Assembly: GCF_032197885.1 (NCBI RefSeq)
Contig: NZ_CP134159.1
Span: 310,001-374,000, forward strand
Reading direction: 5' to 3'
Length of the DNA stretch: 64,000 bases
Source: Levilactobacillus namurensis
GTDB lineage: Bacteria > Bacillota > Bacilli > Lactobacillales > Lactobacillaceae
This document shows, piece by piece, positions 43,204 through 52,746 of the stretch. Each line of letters opens with the position of its first letter. The stretch's first letter is position 1. The position numbers were made by a program, and so were the translations under genes. The notes under the pieces were generated by a model that had not been told where the DNA came from, did no database searches, and was given only the letters and a program-made list of their open reading frames with translations.

Positions 43204-44219
43204 TCAGTCACGCTTCCTTTCTCTGGTTGGTCTGGAAATTGAAAATCACGGTAGCAGGTGCACCGAACTAAGTGGCCCGCTGTGACTTCATGCATGGTCG
43301 GGTTGTCCTCGTGGGCACTCGCCGGGACCCAAGGAATCCGGGGTGCGAAGCGATCCCCGGTCTGGGGCATCTTCTGTAAGGATGGGACGTTCCCCTGGAT
43401 GACGTAGAGGTCGTCGTTTTCGTTATCCCGTTGGGGCATCGACCGCAACAGGGAACGGGTGTAGGGGTGTTCCGGTGTGTTGAAGATTTGCTCGGCGGTC
43501 CCTTGTTCGACGATTTGCCCCGCGTACATCACGGCCACCCGGTCGGCGGTCTCAGCGACAACGCCCAGGTCATGAGTGATCAAGATGATGCCGGCGTGGT
43601 TTTCCTTTTGAATCTCACGCAAGACATCTAGGATCTGGGCTTGAATCGTCACGTCCAACGCGGTGGTGGGTTCGTCGGCGATAATCAAGTCGGGCTTGCA
43701 GGCAATCGCGATGGCAATGATTACCCGTTGACGCATCCCCCCGGAAAGTTCGTGAGGAAATTGATGAGCTGTTCGCTTGGGATTGACGATTCCGACTTGG
43801 TCCAGTAATTCAAGGACTCGGTCGTGCTTTTCAGCGCTGGTGAGGTCGGAGTGGTAATCCATGACCTCACTGATCTGGTCTTCGATTCGTTTCAAGGGGT
43901 TCAACGCGGACAGGGGGTCTTGGAAGATCATGCCGATCTTGGCGCCCCGGTACTGGTTGTAGTCATCGTCGCTTAGCTGAAGCAGGTCGGTGCCCTCGAA
44001 GTCGATGGACCCGGAAATCTTTGTTTCGGCTGGATTATGTAACCCCATAATCGTCGTGGCTAACGTACTCTTCCCACAACCGGATTCCCCCACGATGGCT
44101 AAAATTTCGTCGTGGTGAACTTGGAGGTCGATGTGCGAAATGGCGTCGTAGAACTGCCCGTTGATTTTGAAGGCCGTGCTGACGTCTTTGATGTTTAGAA
44201 AATCTGTTGCGTTCTCCAC
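43200..44219 (-). CDS. oppD: Oligopeptide ATPase OppD, copy 2
   Basis: 339 residues from GTG 44219 (same SD as copy 1; the frame extends to 44336). Identical to copy 1: Walker A GESGCGKST, signature LSGGMRQR. It has a complete copy of the promoter region, including the TGATTA...TAATCA inverted repeat, so this operon can be expressed independently. Confidence 0.93.
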   Translation of the reverse strand: MENATDFLNIKDVSTAFKINGQFYDAISHIDLQVHHDEILAIVGESGCGKSTLATTIMGLHNPAETKISGSIDFEGTDLLQLSDDDYNQYRGAKIGMIFQDPLSALNPLKRIEDQISEVMDYHSDLTSAEKHDRVLELLDQVGIVNPKRTAHQFPHELSGGMRQRVIIAIAIACKPDLIIADEPTTALDVTIQAQILDVLREIQKENHAGIILITHDLGVVAETADRVAVMYAGQIVEQGTAEQIFNTPEHPYTRSLLRSMPQRDNENDDLYVIQGNVPSLQKMPQTGDRFAPRIPWVPASAHEDNPTMHEVTAGHLVRCTCYRDFQFPDQPEKGSVTE

Positions 44220-44615
44220 GGTAATTCCCCCATTTTCTAATTTATCTCTCATTCGTAAGCAGAACTTATTAACTCGGCGTTTGTCCGTATGCAAAAACGC
44301 CTTATATATTAACTGTGATTGATTATAATTAATCAAATCCTCATTTTCAACCCCCAGTATTAGAAAATAACCCGAAAATTATTCATAAATCCTTCATAAT
44401 TACCGTCAGCCCGGGGTTAGCTGGCTCTCATAAAAACATAGGAAAAAAGTTAAGGGTTGGTTCGTTCCCCGGCCGAAATCTCCTCTGCGCCACTGGTTTC
44501 AGCCATTGGCTAACGTCCTATGTTTGTGAAAGCGATTTCTTAACACAATTAATTTTATAAACGACCCTGCATATTTCTTATGCACCCCTTGTATGAACGG
44601 GGGAGGGGAGACGTC

Positions 44616-45008
44616 CGCCTTACCGGCCGGCCGCGGATCCAAACGGTCCCAACATCCGATTGGCAGGGCCGTGACGCCAGTGGGCACGACTTTGAGCTTC
44701 GCCAAACCCGCGAATCTCAAAGCTCGGCCTTAGCCTAAGGCCAGAAAACCGCTGGCCTAACGCTAATGTCACCGGCTGGGCCCTATCGGCTGTTGGGGCC
44801 TAACGGTGGTAGGAGAGTTGTTCCCAAACGATTAGTCAACTTCACCACCAGTGTGAGCCGAGAGGTCGGTCAGACAGGGCTCAGCCGTGAAATTTTCCTT
44901 GGTGAGCGTCTTTCAGCTCGCCTAGGAAAAGGCCCAGCTTCGAGACCGCTCTGTGGCTCGAAGTGGTGCCCACGGCGTTCCAGCCCTGTCTGGCCGACCG
45001 GTAAGGCG
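44616..45008 (-). repeat. Two-module inverted-end repeat element, copy F
   Basis: Identical to copy E at 37891-38283, duplicated together with the opp operon. Ends CGCCTTACCGG (44616) and CCGGTAAGGCG (45008). Confidence 0.92.
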
Positions 45009-45027
45009 TATGATTGGCACCAACACC

Positions 45028-45058
45028 AAAAAGGCGTGGGGTCTGAGACCTCACGCCT
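45028..45058 (-). terminator. Terminator after oppA3
   Basis: Same hairpin as after oppA2 (AGGCGTGGGGTC / GACCTCACGCCT) with a minus-strand T run. One base is missing just beyond it compared with the copy at 38334. Confidence 0.88.
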
Positions 45059-45073
45059 AAAGTGACGTGACTG

Positions 45074-46873
45074 TTACTGGATATTCTTGCTGGTCAAAGC
45101 CAAGTTGCTCCAGAAGTTGTTGTCAGCTGGGCTGACACTGTAGCCCTTGACCCGTTGGTTAACTGGAGACCAAGCGTATCCGAAGGACTCTGGCCCAACG
45201 GCAGCTTGTTGGTTCATGTAAGTCTGCCACTGCTTGAAGACCTTAGTCCGGTAACTGTTGTTCCAAGCCTTGTTACCGTTCATTTCGTTCAACAGCTTGG
45301 TGTTTTCAGCAGAGACGAAGTGGCCCATGTTGAAGGTTGCGTCTTGGCCGTAGATTTGCGTTGGGGTTGGTTCGGATGAAACGCTCCAAGCACCAGACCA
45401 AACGTCGATCTTGTTTTGAGAAGGCGCCTGCAATGCCGCGTAGAAGCTGTTCATTTCCATCGGCTTACCACCGGCGAATTGAACGTCCAGGCCAATCTTG
45501 TGCCATTGTTGCAGGAAGTCTTGGTACTCAGCCATCTGAACGGAGGTCCCCGTCATGGCACCGAAGTTGATCTTCAACGGCTTACCATTTGGCAAAGTCC
45601 GGTATTGCCCCTTCTTCTTGAAGCCCGCTTGGTCAAGCAGTTGGTTGGCTTTCTTGATGTTCAGTGGGTAACCCTTTTCTTGGGCGTTGTAGTAGTTGGT
45701 GAAGACAGGTGGCAGTAAGGTGTTGGCCCGCCAGCTCATGCCGTACCCGAACTTCTTGGTGACTTGGTCCAGGTTCAGTGCGTAGAGCATGGCCTTCCGC
45801 AAGTTCTTGTTGGCCATCTTAGCCTTAGGATCCATGACGTTTTCGCCAGTCTTGGTGTCAAAGTGCCCCAAGTTGAAGCCGAAGTAGTCGTAGCTTAAGG
45901 CTGGACTGCCGACGATGTGGTAGTTCTTCAAGCTCTTCAGTTGCTTGTAGTCGGTCCCTTGCAGACCACCGGAGACGTAATCGTACTTCTTGGATTGGAT
46001 GGCCTTATCGATGTTGTTCGGGGAGACCACGTTGATGCTGATGTGCTTGATCTGTGGTTGCTTGCCGTAGAAGTCGGGGTTCGGAACCCAAGTCGTGGAT
46101 TCCCCTTCGACGACCTTGTTCAACTTGTAAGGCCCGGTGAAGATGGGATCCTTGCGAATCTGCTTGGAAGCCGCCAACTTAGCAATTGGCACGTTCTTGA
46201 TGTACTCGTAAGGTTCGACGTACCCCCACATGAAGGAGTTCCCGTTGAACTTCATACTTGGCGTCAAGTGGTTAAAGTGGATCACGACCACGTTGCCGGA
46301 TTGGCCCTTAGGGTAGGTGAAGCCGGAAATGGTCTTGGCCTTGCCCGCGTGGTAAGCGGCCATCCCCTTGATGTCGTTAAAGTCGGCTGAGAATTGTTGC
46401 GACGTGGTGGCCTTGTTGCCAATGACTTCGTAAGGGTACTCGACGTCTCGGGCGGTGACCTTCATCCCGTTCGACCACTTAGCATTGGGCCGAACCGTGA
46501 CGGTCGCGGTGTTGTTCTTCCGGTTCAAAGACAAGTTTGCCAACCCACCGTTGATGATCTTGTAGTTCTTGTCCTGATTGAACAGGGCGCCTTCACCACC
46601 GGGTGCAAAGACATCTGAGTCTTCAGCGTTAGAAGCCAGTGCTGGGTCCGTGATGCCTTGGAAGGGTGATGAGTTGGCTTCGGCGATTTTCAACGTTCCG
46701 TTATTGGCGGCCGCGTTGGCTTTGGCCGGGTTATTGTAATTATCTAACAGCTTAACGGACGCCCCCGCTTCAGCTGAGCTGGACGAGGCACTGCTCTTCT
46801 TGTTGCCGCAAGCAGCCAGGCTTAAGGTCGCGAGGACTGCCATTGCGGACAAAACCAGTTTGTTTTTTACCAT
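45074..46873 (-). CDS. oppA: Oligopeptide-binding lipoprotein OppA, copy 3
   Basis: 599 residues. A signal peptide with lipobox LAAC (NKLVLSAMAVLATLSLAAC) precedes an SBP_bac_5 domain. It is a diverged paralogue of copies 1 and 2 with scattered substitutions throughout and a shorter linker. For example, it has MDPKAKMANKNLRKAMLYALN where copy 1 has SDPNAKMANKSLRQAMMYALN. Its last residues are shared with copy 2. Divergence in the binding domain could give a different peptide preference. SD GGGGGAACATCC precedes ATG 46873. Confidence 0.94.
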   Translation of the reverse strand: MVKNKLVLSAMAVLATLSLAACGNKKSSASSSSAEAGASVKLLDNYNNPAKANAAANNGTLKIAEANSSPFQGITDPALASNAEDSDVFAPGGEGALFNQDKNYKIINGGLANLSLNRKNNTATVTVRPNAKWSNGMKVTARDVEYPYEVIGNKATTSQQFSADFNDIKGMAAYHAGKAKTISGFTYPKGQSGNVVVIHFNHLTPSMKFNGNSFMWGYVEPYEYIKNVPIAKLAASKQIRKDPIFTGPYKLNKVVEGESTTWVPNPDFYGKQPQIKHISINVVSPNNIDKAIQSKKYDYVSGGLQGTDYKQLKSLKNYHIVGSPALSYDYFGFNLGHFDTKTGENVMDPKAKMANKNLRKAMLYALNLDQVTKKFGYGMSWRANTLLPPVFTNYYNAQEKGYPLNIKKANQLLDQAGFKKKGQYRTLPNGKPLKINFGAMTGTSVQMAEYQDFLQQWHKIGLDVQFAGGKPMEMNSFYAALQAPSQNKIDVWSGAWSVSSEPTPTQIYGQDATFNMGHFVSAENTKLLNEMNGNKAWNNSYRTKVFKQWQTYMNQQAAVGPESFGYAWSPVNQRVKGYSVSPADNNFWSNLALTSKNIQ

Positions 46874-46995
46874 AGGATGTTCCCCCTTGTAGATTCCTCA
46901 TACAAAGGCCGGTCGGGATCTCTCCTCAAAAATCGGGACTGGTCGTGGTACACGATAGGCTGTGCGGACACCATCTCCTTAATGGGTGGTCGTGA

Positions 46996-47946
46996 TTAAT
47001 CTGCGGCGCCTTGCCGTTGTGAGGCATCGGCGGCCCGACGGATGACTTGACCAATGTAACTAATGGATAGACATAAAATGATAATCTCGAGGGCGGCGGG
47101 CAACCAAGTCCACCAGTACTGGGTGATGTTGTTGGGATCGTTGGCGTTAGCAATCATGGTCCCTAACGACGGTGTTTGTGGTGGCAACCCGAAGCCCAGG
47201 TAGGACAGCCCGGTTTCGACCCCAATGTTTTCGGCGAAGGACAACGTGGTGTCGACGATAATCAAGGACGAAATGTTGGGCATAATCTCGCGAAAGATGA
47301 TCTTGAGGTTGCTGGTCCCGGAGGTCTTCGACGCGGCCACGTAGTCCTTCTGGGATTCGGCGAGGGTCCGCGACCGAATCAGCCGCGACGTGCCTTCCCA
47401 GTAAAAGATGGAAAAGATTAGCGTTAACGTGATGGCGTTGTAGTGGGGGATGATGGTGACCAACACGATGATCATCATGGTCATCGGGAGCATCATCATG
47501 AAGTCGTAGACCCGTTGCATGCCCCAGTCGATATAGCCGCTGTAGTACCCGGAAATCAGCCCCCAGCAGATTCCAAAGGTTGAGGAAATCGCGGTCAGCC
47601 CTAAGGCGATTCCGATGGAGTTCCGCGACCCGACAATCAGTTGTTGGGCGACGGAACGGCCCCCGGAATCGGCTCCCAGTAACAAGCCGTCAGTGCCGGG
47701 TTTATCAAAGTAATTCATAATATCGGTCTGCATCATCTGGGGCGTGTTGATGAACAATGAGGCGATCATCACGAAGAAGATGAAACCAACGATGATTACC
47801 AATGCGACCATCGCGGGCTTATCCGCTTTGAATTCGTCCCAGATAATCCGGGCCGTGGACGGCGTCGCTTCCGATTTAGCTTCTTGTGACAGCCGGGCTA
47901 AGTCGGCAGCGGAGACGTCCGAGTGTTGGTTGAAATTTTCTGCCAT
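46996..47946 (-). CDS. oppC: Oligopeptide permease OppC, copy 3
   Basis: 316 residues from ATG 47946 (AGGAGGTC upstream; a GTG at 47952 gives two extra residues). It is closely related to copies 1 and 2 (EAA loop QKDYVAASKTSGTSNLKIIFREIMPN), with conservative replacements such as NTPQMMQTDIMNYFDKPGTD in the first extracellular loop. Confidence 0.94.
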   Translation of the reverse strand: MAENFNQHSDVSAADLARLSQEAKSEATPSTARIIWDEFKADKPAMVALVIIVGFIFFVMIASLFINTPQMMQTDIMNYFDKPGTDGLLLGADSGGRSVAQQLIVGSRNSIGIALGLTAISSTFGICWGLISGYYSGYIDWGMQRVYDFMMMLPMTMMIIVLVTIIPHYNAITLTLIFSIFYWEGTSRLIRSRTLAESQKDYVAASKTSGTSNLKIIFREIMPNISSLIIVDTTLSFAENIGVETGLSYLGFGLPPQTPSLGTMIANANDPNNITQYWWTWLPAALEIIILCLSISYIGQVIRRAADASQRQGAAD

Positions 47947-47958
47947 GGTCACGACCTC

Positions 47959-48918
47959 CTATTCGATTCGAATCCGTGGGTCGACCAGCGTCAAGATGAT
48001 GTCGGAGAGTAACGTCCCCAACAGGTTCAAGATGCCGTAGATCAAGACCAGCGCGGTGATGACCGTGTAATCCCGGTAGCTGATCGAGTTCACGAACAGG
48101 AGTCCCATGCCGGGGTAGGAGAAGACGGTTTCGGTAAAGATGGAGCCGTTCAGTAACCCGGTGATGGAATACCCGGCGAACGCCGCGATGGGCAACAGGG
48201 AGTTCCGGAAGATGTGGTGTCGGTAAATGTCCTTGCGGGGCACCCCTTTAGCCCGCGCCGTCCGCACGTAATCGGAGCGCTTGGCGTCGATGACTTCGGA
48301 CCGTAGATATTGGACGATATTGACGGTCCCAAACAACGCCCCCAGAATTGCGGGCAACAGGATGTGGTAGAACCGCGAACCAATGGTCTGTAGCCAGGTC
48401 GTCGCGTTGGTCGAGATGGACCCCGTAGTGGGGAACCAGCCGAAGACGTAACCGAAGATCCAGATGCCTAAGACCAGGATGACGAAGAAGGGGATGCAGT
48501 AGGCGACGTAGGTGTAGACCCGGATCACCGTATCGGGCAACTTGCCTTCATGCCGGCCAGCGAAGACCCCCATGGGCAACGCCAACGCGTAGGTCAGAAT
48601 CATGGAAAAACCCGTCAACCACAAGGTGTTGGTGGCCCGGCCCGCAATCAGCCGGGTAACGGGTTCCTGGTACTGGTAGCTTTGGCCCAAGTTTCCGTGG
48701 AACAGGTGGACCACCCAGTGCCAGTACTGTTGGTACCAGGGGTCGTAGAGGCCGTTGAGCTTCATCAGGTGGTGAAGCTGGGCGGGGTCCGCCTTGGGGT
48801 TGATCGACCCGGTAAAGGGATCTCCCGGCATGGCCTTGGCCAGTAAGAACACCAGAATACTTAAAATAATGACTTCGGGAACCATGATGAGAATCCGCCG
48901 TAAAATGGTTTTCCACAT
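47959..48918 (-). CDS. oppB: Oligopeptide permease OppB, copy 3
   Basis: 319 residues, six TM segments, EAA loop RSDYVRTARAKGVPRKDIYRHH. Differences from copies 1 and 2 cluster in the loop around SISTNATTWLQTIGSRFYHI. The start overlaps the oppF3 stop (TAATG). Confidence 0.94.
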   Translation of the reverse strand: MWKTILRRILIMVPEVIILSILVFLLAKAMPGDPFTGSINPKADPAQLHHLMKLNGLYDPWYQQYWHWVVHLFHGNLGQSYQYQEPVTRLIAGRATNTLWLTGFSMILTYALALPMGVFAGRHEGKLPDTVIRVYTYVAYCIPFFVILVLGIWIFGYVFGWFPTTGSISTNATTWLQTIGSRFYHILLPAILGALFGTVNIVQYLRSEVIDAKRSDYVRTARAKGVPRKDIYRHHIFRNSLLPIAAFAGYSITGLLNGSIFTETVFSYPGMGLLFVNSISYRDYTVITALVLIYGILNLLGTLLSDIILTLVDPRIRIE

Positions 48919-49898
48919 TAGGCCTGCGCCTCCCTTTGCGTTTCTTCTTGGGCCAACTGGTGGGCTAAGGCTGCGGGTAACGCCACCGAATGGGTGGGTG
49001 AGACGGCGACCAGTGGATAGGCCTTGCCGTCATCGTCGTAGTACTTGGCTCGCTGTTCTTGGTAGATGCGTTCGACGGCTAGCCGGGATGCGCGGTGCGC
49101 CGCGCGTTGGGCTACGTTAATCTTGGGAATCGCGGCCAACAGTCGCTTGGTGTAGATGTGTAACGGGTGGTTATAGATGTCATCGCGGGTGCCAATCTCG
49201 ACCAACCGGCCCCGGTTCATGATGGCGATGTTCTGGCACATGTGCCGGACCACGCCGAGGTCGTGTGAGATGAACAGGTAGGAGATCCCGAATTCACGTT
49301 GGATCTTCTTCATGAAGTTCAAAACCTGGGCTTGCACGGACAGGTCCAGGGCGGACACGGGTTCGTCGGCGACAATCAACTTAGGGTTGGTGGCGACGGC
49401 TCGGGCGACCCCGATTCGTTGTCGTTGGCCCCCGGAGAATTGATGGGGGTACTTGTACAACGCATCGGCGTCCAGCCCTACGATGTCTAGGAGCTGTAAG
49501 ACCCGTAACTTTTCGTCTTCTTTACTCAGGTGCTCGAAGTTACGGAGGGGTTCGGCGATGATGTCTTCGATCCGTTTCCGCGGATTCAGGCTGGACAGCG
49601 AATCTTGGAAGATCATCTGCACGTCGCGGTTATAGTTCAACCGCCGGCGGTTGGCTTTTTGGGTAATGTCTTGTCCCTGATAGAGGATCGACCCGCTGGT
49701 GACCTTCTCCAGCCCCACTACGGACTTGCCCGTGGTGGTCTTGCCGGAACCGGATTCGCCGACCAGTCCGTAAGTCTCTCCGGCTTCAATAGCGAAGCTG
49801 ATGCCGTCAACGGCGGGGACTTCGTCGGTCACCCGGTTCCAGAAGCCCGAACGGATGGGGTAGTGGACTTTTAGGTTTTGGATAGTGATCAGACTCAT
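48918..49898 (-). CDS. oppF: Oligopeptide ATPase OppF, copy 3
   Basis: 326 residues; Walker A GESGSGKTT (Thr where copies 1 and 2 have Ser), signature FSGGQRQR, Walker B LIVADEP. The C-terminal tail is slightly longer than in copies 1 and 2 (AQEETQREAQA). Start overlaps oppD3 by 4 nt. Confidence 0.94.
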   Translation of the reverse strand: MSLITIQNLKVHYPIRSGFWNRVTDEVPAVDGISFAIEAGETYGLVGESGSGKTTTGKSVVGLEKVTSGSILYQGQDITQKANRRRLNYNRDVQMIFQDSLSSLNPRKRIEDIIAEPLRNFEHLSKEDEKLRVLQLLDIVGLDADALYKYPHQFSGGQRQRIGVARAVATNPKLIVADEPVSALDLSVQAQVLNFMKKIQREFGISYLFISHDLGVVRHMCQNIAIMNRGRLVEIGTRDDIYNHPLHIYTKRLLAAIPKINVAQRAAHRASRLAVERIYQEQRAKYYDDDGKAYPLVAVSPTHSVALPAALAHQLAQEETQREAQA

Positions 49899-50914
49899 GA
49901 CGCACGACCTTCCTTCAAGGCTTGGTCTGGAAAAGCGAAGTTACGGTAGCAGGTACACCGGACTAGGTGACCCGGAGCAACTTGGTGCATGGTTGGATTG
50001 GCTTCGTGGGCGCTAGCGGGCACCCAGGGAATCCGCGGGGCGAACCGGTCGCCGGTCTGGGGCATCTTCTGTAGAGAGGGAACGTTGCCCCGGATGACGT
50101 AGAGGTCGTCGTTTTCATTGCCCCGTTGCGGCATTGACCGCAACAATGACCGGGTGTAGGGGTGTTCGGGCGTGTCGAAGATCTGCTGGGCACTGCCCTC
50201 TTCGACAATCTGACCCGCGTACATCACGGCCACCCGGTCGGCGGTCTCGGCGACGACCCCCAAGTCGTGAGTGATCAGGATGATGCCGGCGTGGTTTTCC
50301 TGTTGGATGGCCCGTAAGACGTCCAGAATCTGGGCTTGAATCGTCACGTCCAGCGCCGTGGTCGGCTCGTCGGCGATGATCAGGTCGGGCTTGCAGGCAA
50401 TCGCGATGGCGATGATCACCCGTTGACGCATCCCCCCGGAAAGCTCGTGGGGGAATTGCCGCGCGGTACGCTTGGGGTCTACGATTCCGACTTGGTCCAG
50501 GAGGTCTAAGACCCGTTGGTGCTTCTGGTCACTGGTCAGTGTCGTGTGGTAGGTCATGACTTCGCTGATCTGGTCTTCGATTCGCTTGAGCGGATTCAAC
50601 GCGGATAGCGGGTCTTGGAAGATCATGCCAATCTTGGCGCCCCGGTACTGGTTGTACTGGTCGTCGTTCAGTGCCAGGAGGTTGGTGCCTTCGAAGTCGA
50701 TTTCCCCAGTAATCTTGGTTTCACTGGGGTCTTGCAACCCCATGATCGTGGTGGCTAGCGTGGTCTTGCCACAGCCGGACTCGCCGACGATGGCGAGAAT
50801 CTCGTCGTGGTGGACTTGGAGGTTCACGTGGGTGATGGCGTCGTAGTAGTGACCGTTGATCTTAAAAGCGGTGCTGACGTCCTTGATATTTAGAAAATCT
50901 GCAGTGGGTTCCAC
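49895..50914 (-). CDS. oppD: Oligopeptide ATPase OppD, copy 3
   Basis: 339 residues from a GTG start (50914) with SD GAGGAGGGG. Walker A GESGCGKTT, signature LSGGMRQR, Walker B LIIADEP. All three oppD copies use GTG in the same place. First gene of the third operon; together with copies 1 and 2 the locus encodes three full peptide importers. Confidence 0.94.
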   Translation of the reverse strand: MEPTADFLNIKDVSTAFKINGHYYDAITHVNLQVHHDEILAIVGESGCGKTTLATTIMGLQDPSETKITGEIDFEGTNLLALNDDQYNQYRGAKIGMIFQDPLSALNPLKRIEDQISEVMTYHTTLTSDQKHQRVLDLLDQVGIVDPKRTARQFPHELSGGMRQRVIIAIAIACKPDLIIADEPTTALDVTIQAQILDVLRAIQQENHAGIILITHDLGVVAETADRVAVMYAGQIVEEGSAQQIFDTPEHPYTRSLLRSMPQRGNENDDLYVIRGNVPSLQKMPQTGDRFAPRIPWVPASAHEANPTMHQVAPGHLVRCTCYRNFAFPDQALKEGRAS

Positions 50915-51491
50915 AAAAACCCCTCCTCTTTTCTCATTTATTTCTCATTTTAAGTAACGGCTAACTGAATAAATTGTGGCCGTATACAAATCCAGCCTCG
51001 ATAATCATTCACTGGTATCATGATTCATACAGACACCATATCTCAGATTGATCTGCTGAAAAGTCACTAAGAATTTTTAGAAATCCTTGGCTCTTTTTGA
51101 TTAAACCAATCATGACAGGTTCTTGAAAAATGAGATAAAATTTGGACCACTTTTCCAATAGTTCGCAAATTTTCTTGTCAAACGGTGCATAATCCCCGTT
51201 TTTGGTATGCAGGGTGGTGTAAGAATATGCAGGGAGATAAAATGAGAAAATGATGAGTGAAGCGCTAGGCGGACGTAGCAGAGTGGCCCTTGGCTTGGAT
51301 CAGGCAGCGAGTGGTTTTGGTGAACTGGATTGGAAACTTGCAGGGTGCGCCGTTCGAAACGGGACGCCCCTACGCCCGGAATAACGGTGCGTGGGGGGAT
51401 TGATTCCGGAGGGGGGATTTCCAACAGGCCCTGTCAGGTGTGGTATGATAGCTATAAATGACAGAATTTTTGAAAGCGATGGGCTAAAAAG
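50915..51491. other. Intergenic region between opp3 and the Rrf2 gene
   Basis: It contains the minus-strand leader of opp3 (no clear -35/-10 pair stands out). On the plus strand an extended -10 (TG 51441-51442, TATGAT 51444-51449) is a likely promoter for the Rrf2 gene. A 104-codon minus-strand frame at 51110-51424 has no SD and no family resemblance. I see nothing else. Confidence 0.45.
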
Positions 51492-51980
51492 ATGAGACTA
51501 GACTTTTCTGTCGCCGTTCACAGCTTGCTCTATCTGGACGAGAATCGTCCCCGGAAGATTGCCAGCCGTGAGTTAGCGACTTCTTTACAATTGAATGCGG
51601 TCATGATCCGCAACATCTTATCCGTTTTGCATAAGCAGGGGTACATTGAAGGCTCGGTAGGCAAGAACGGGGGATATCAGTTGATTCGGGACCTGGCGGA
51701 TATCAACGTGGGGGAACTCTACGACCTGACGATTCCACCAACCATTAGTTACGCCCGGTTCATCACTGGGGACTCGAAGGGCGCCAAGGTCAGTGACAGT
51801 ACGGATATCTCGGCGAACATCTCCCAGACGTTGACCGATCTATTCACCCTGGCTGATGACGATTATCGGCGGTTCTACCATCAATTCACGATGACGGCCT
51901 TAAAGCGCGATCTGCATAGTCACGGCTACTTTCGGCAACTGATTCACCGGCAGCAGGAAAACGGGACGTCGGAAAACTAA
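51492..51980 (+). CDS. Rrf2 family transcriptional regulator
   Basis: 162 residues. The N-terminal winged helix is typical of Rrf2 (MRLDFSVAVHSLLYLDENRPRKIASRELATSLQLNAVMIRNILSVLHKQGYIEGSVGKNGGYQLIRD, about 1-67). The C-terminal region lacks any Cys, so an Fe-S cluster as in IscR/NsrR cannot be bound. It may sense another signal, as in YwnA/CymR-like members. No SD is obvious before ATG 51492 (AAAAAG only). It is followed by a terminator. Targets cannot be read from sequence. Confidence 0.88.
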   Translation: MRLDFSVAVHSLLYLDENRPRKIASRELATSLQLNAVMIRNILSVLHKQGYIEGSVGKNGGYQLIRDLADINVGELYDLTIPPTISYARFITGDSKGAKVSDSTDISANISQTLTDLFTLADDDYRRFYHQFTMTALKRDLHSHGYFRQLIHRQQENGTSEN

Positions 51981-52016
51981 ATCGTTATTTAGTGGGGGCT
52001 GTGAGCACTGCAATCT

Positions 52017-52048
52017 AAAGAGTCTGGGGCAAACGCCCAGGCTCTTTC
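52017..52048 (+). terminator. Terminator after the Rrf2 gene
   Basis: AAAGAGTCTGGGGC (52017-52030) pairs with GCCCAGGCTCTTT (52035-52047) around AAAC, with one bulge. Confidence 0.85.
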
Positions 52049-52081
52049 CTACGTTTAGTCAAGGGCAGATTGTGGAAGTAT

Positions 52082-52248
52082 TCGCCTTAACGGTTGGTCC
52101 TGAAGGGGCTGGAACGTGGTGGGCACGACGTAAGTCCTGAAAGTACCAGGTCTTCAAGCTCGGCCTTTGGGTAATCCGGGAAAACCACCCCGAATAACCC
52201 AAACGACACCACTGAGCCCCTTCAGGACCGCCCTCACGGCTAAATTGA
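52082..52248 (+). repeat. Half copy of the repeat family, copy G
   Basis: A diverged left end (CGCCTTAACGG, 52082) is followed by one module, closed by GTCCTGAAGGGGCT...AGCCCCTTCAGGAC. The P3 stem (TTTGGGT...ACCCAAA) has a different sequence from other copies but is still paired. The second module and right end are missing. Confidence 0.75.
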
Positions 52249-52333
52249 GCGTACACAAAACAGTATCTCCCGGTGATTCTAATTGGAAATACCAACGTGA
52301 GACTGTTAGAATTCAATTTATAAGGTGCAAGCC

Positions 52334-52525
52334 TTATTGGACCTTGAGTCCGTGGTATGAGTAATCATACAATTGGTCGGCTTTCACCATGGCTAAAAGA
52401 CATTTGACGGTCTTATTCATGCAAGCCACCACTGCGACCTTATCCCGTTTGGGGTGAGGTCCTTTTTTGTTCTTGGTGATAACGATCCGGTGCTGAAACG
52501 TGCGACCAAAGGCAGCCAGCTCCGC
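52334..52525 (-). pseudogene. IS110-family transposase C-terminal remnant
   Basis: The minus-strand frame ending at TAA (52334-52336) encodes KKGPHPKRDKVAVVACMNK followed by TVKCLLAMVKADQLYDY and a short tail. This is the conserved C-terminal helix region of IS110/IS116/IS902 transposases. It is interrupted upstream by an in-frame TAA at 52526-52528 and has no start codon, so only about 63 codons survive. It marks an old insertion next to repeat copy G. Confidence 0.72.
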
Positions 52526-52532
52526 TTAACCC

Positions 52533-52573
52533 CGTAAGCCCGATAATCCAACCCCAGGATTACCGGGCTTACG
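52533..52573. repeat. 17-bp inverted repeat beside the transposase remnant
   Basis: CGTAAGCCCGATAATCC (52533-52549) and GGATTACCGGGCTTACG (52557-52573), one mismatch, 7-nt loop. There is no T run, so it is not a standard terminator; it may be an insertion-sequence end. Confidence 0.6.
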
Positions 52574-52746
52574 ACGTTAATGCTCACTGACTAACCGCCT
52601 TTTGTCGCACTCTCTTTTGGGTTACGGTCGCCTTTAAAACCACACGACTCTGAGCGAACCTGAGCCGCTGACAGGCTCGGTAAACCGCCACCACAAGAAA
52701 GATAATGCTGACTTTGCAAATTCAGGCGGAGAATTTGGAAGCTTGA

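Larger units (their letters stand above)
31693..45154 (-). repeat. Near-perfect 6.7-kb tandem duplication of an opp operon
   Basis: Unit 1 is about 31693-38417 and unit 2 about 38418-45141, period 6724-6725 bp. Each unit contains most of oppA, oppC, oppB, oppF, oppD, the promoter region, a repeat element and the 3' end of the next oppA. The only difference I found is one deleted G near 45058 compared with 38334. Both joints fall in the 13-bp sequence AGCCCTTGACCCG, present at 31693, 38418 and 45142. Confidence 0.93.
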
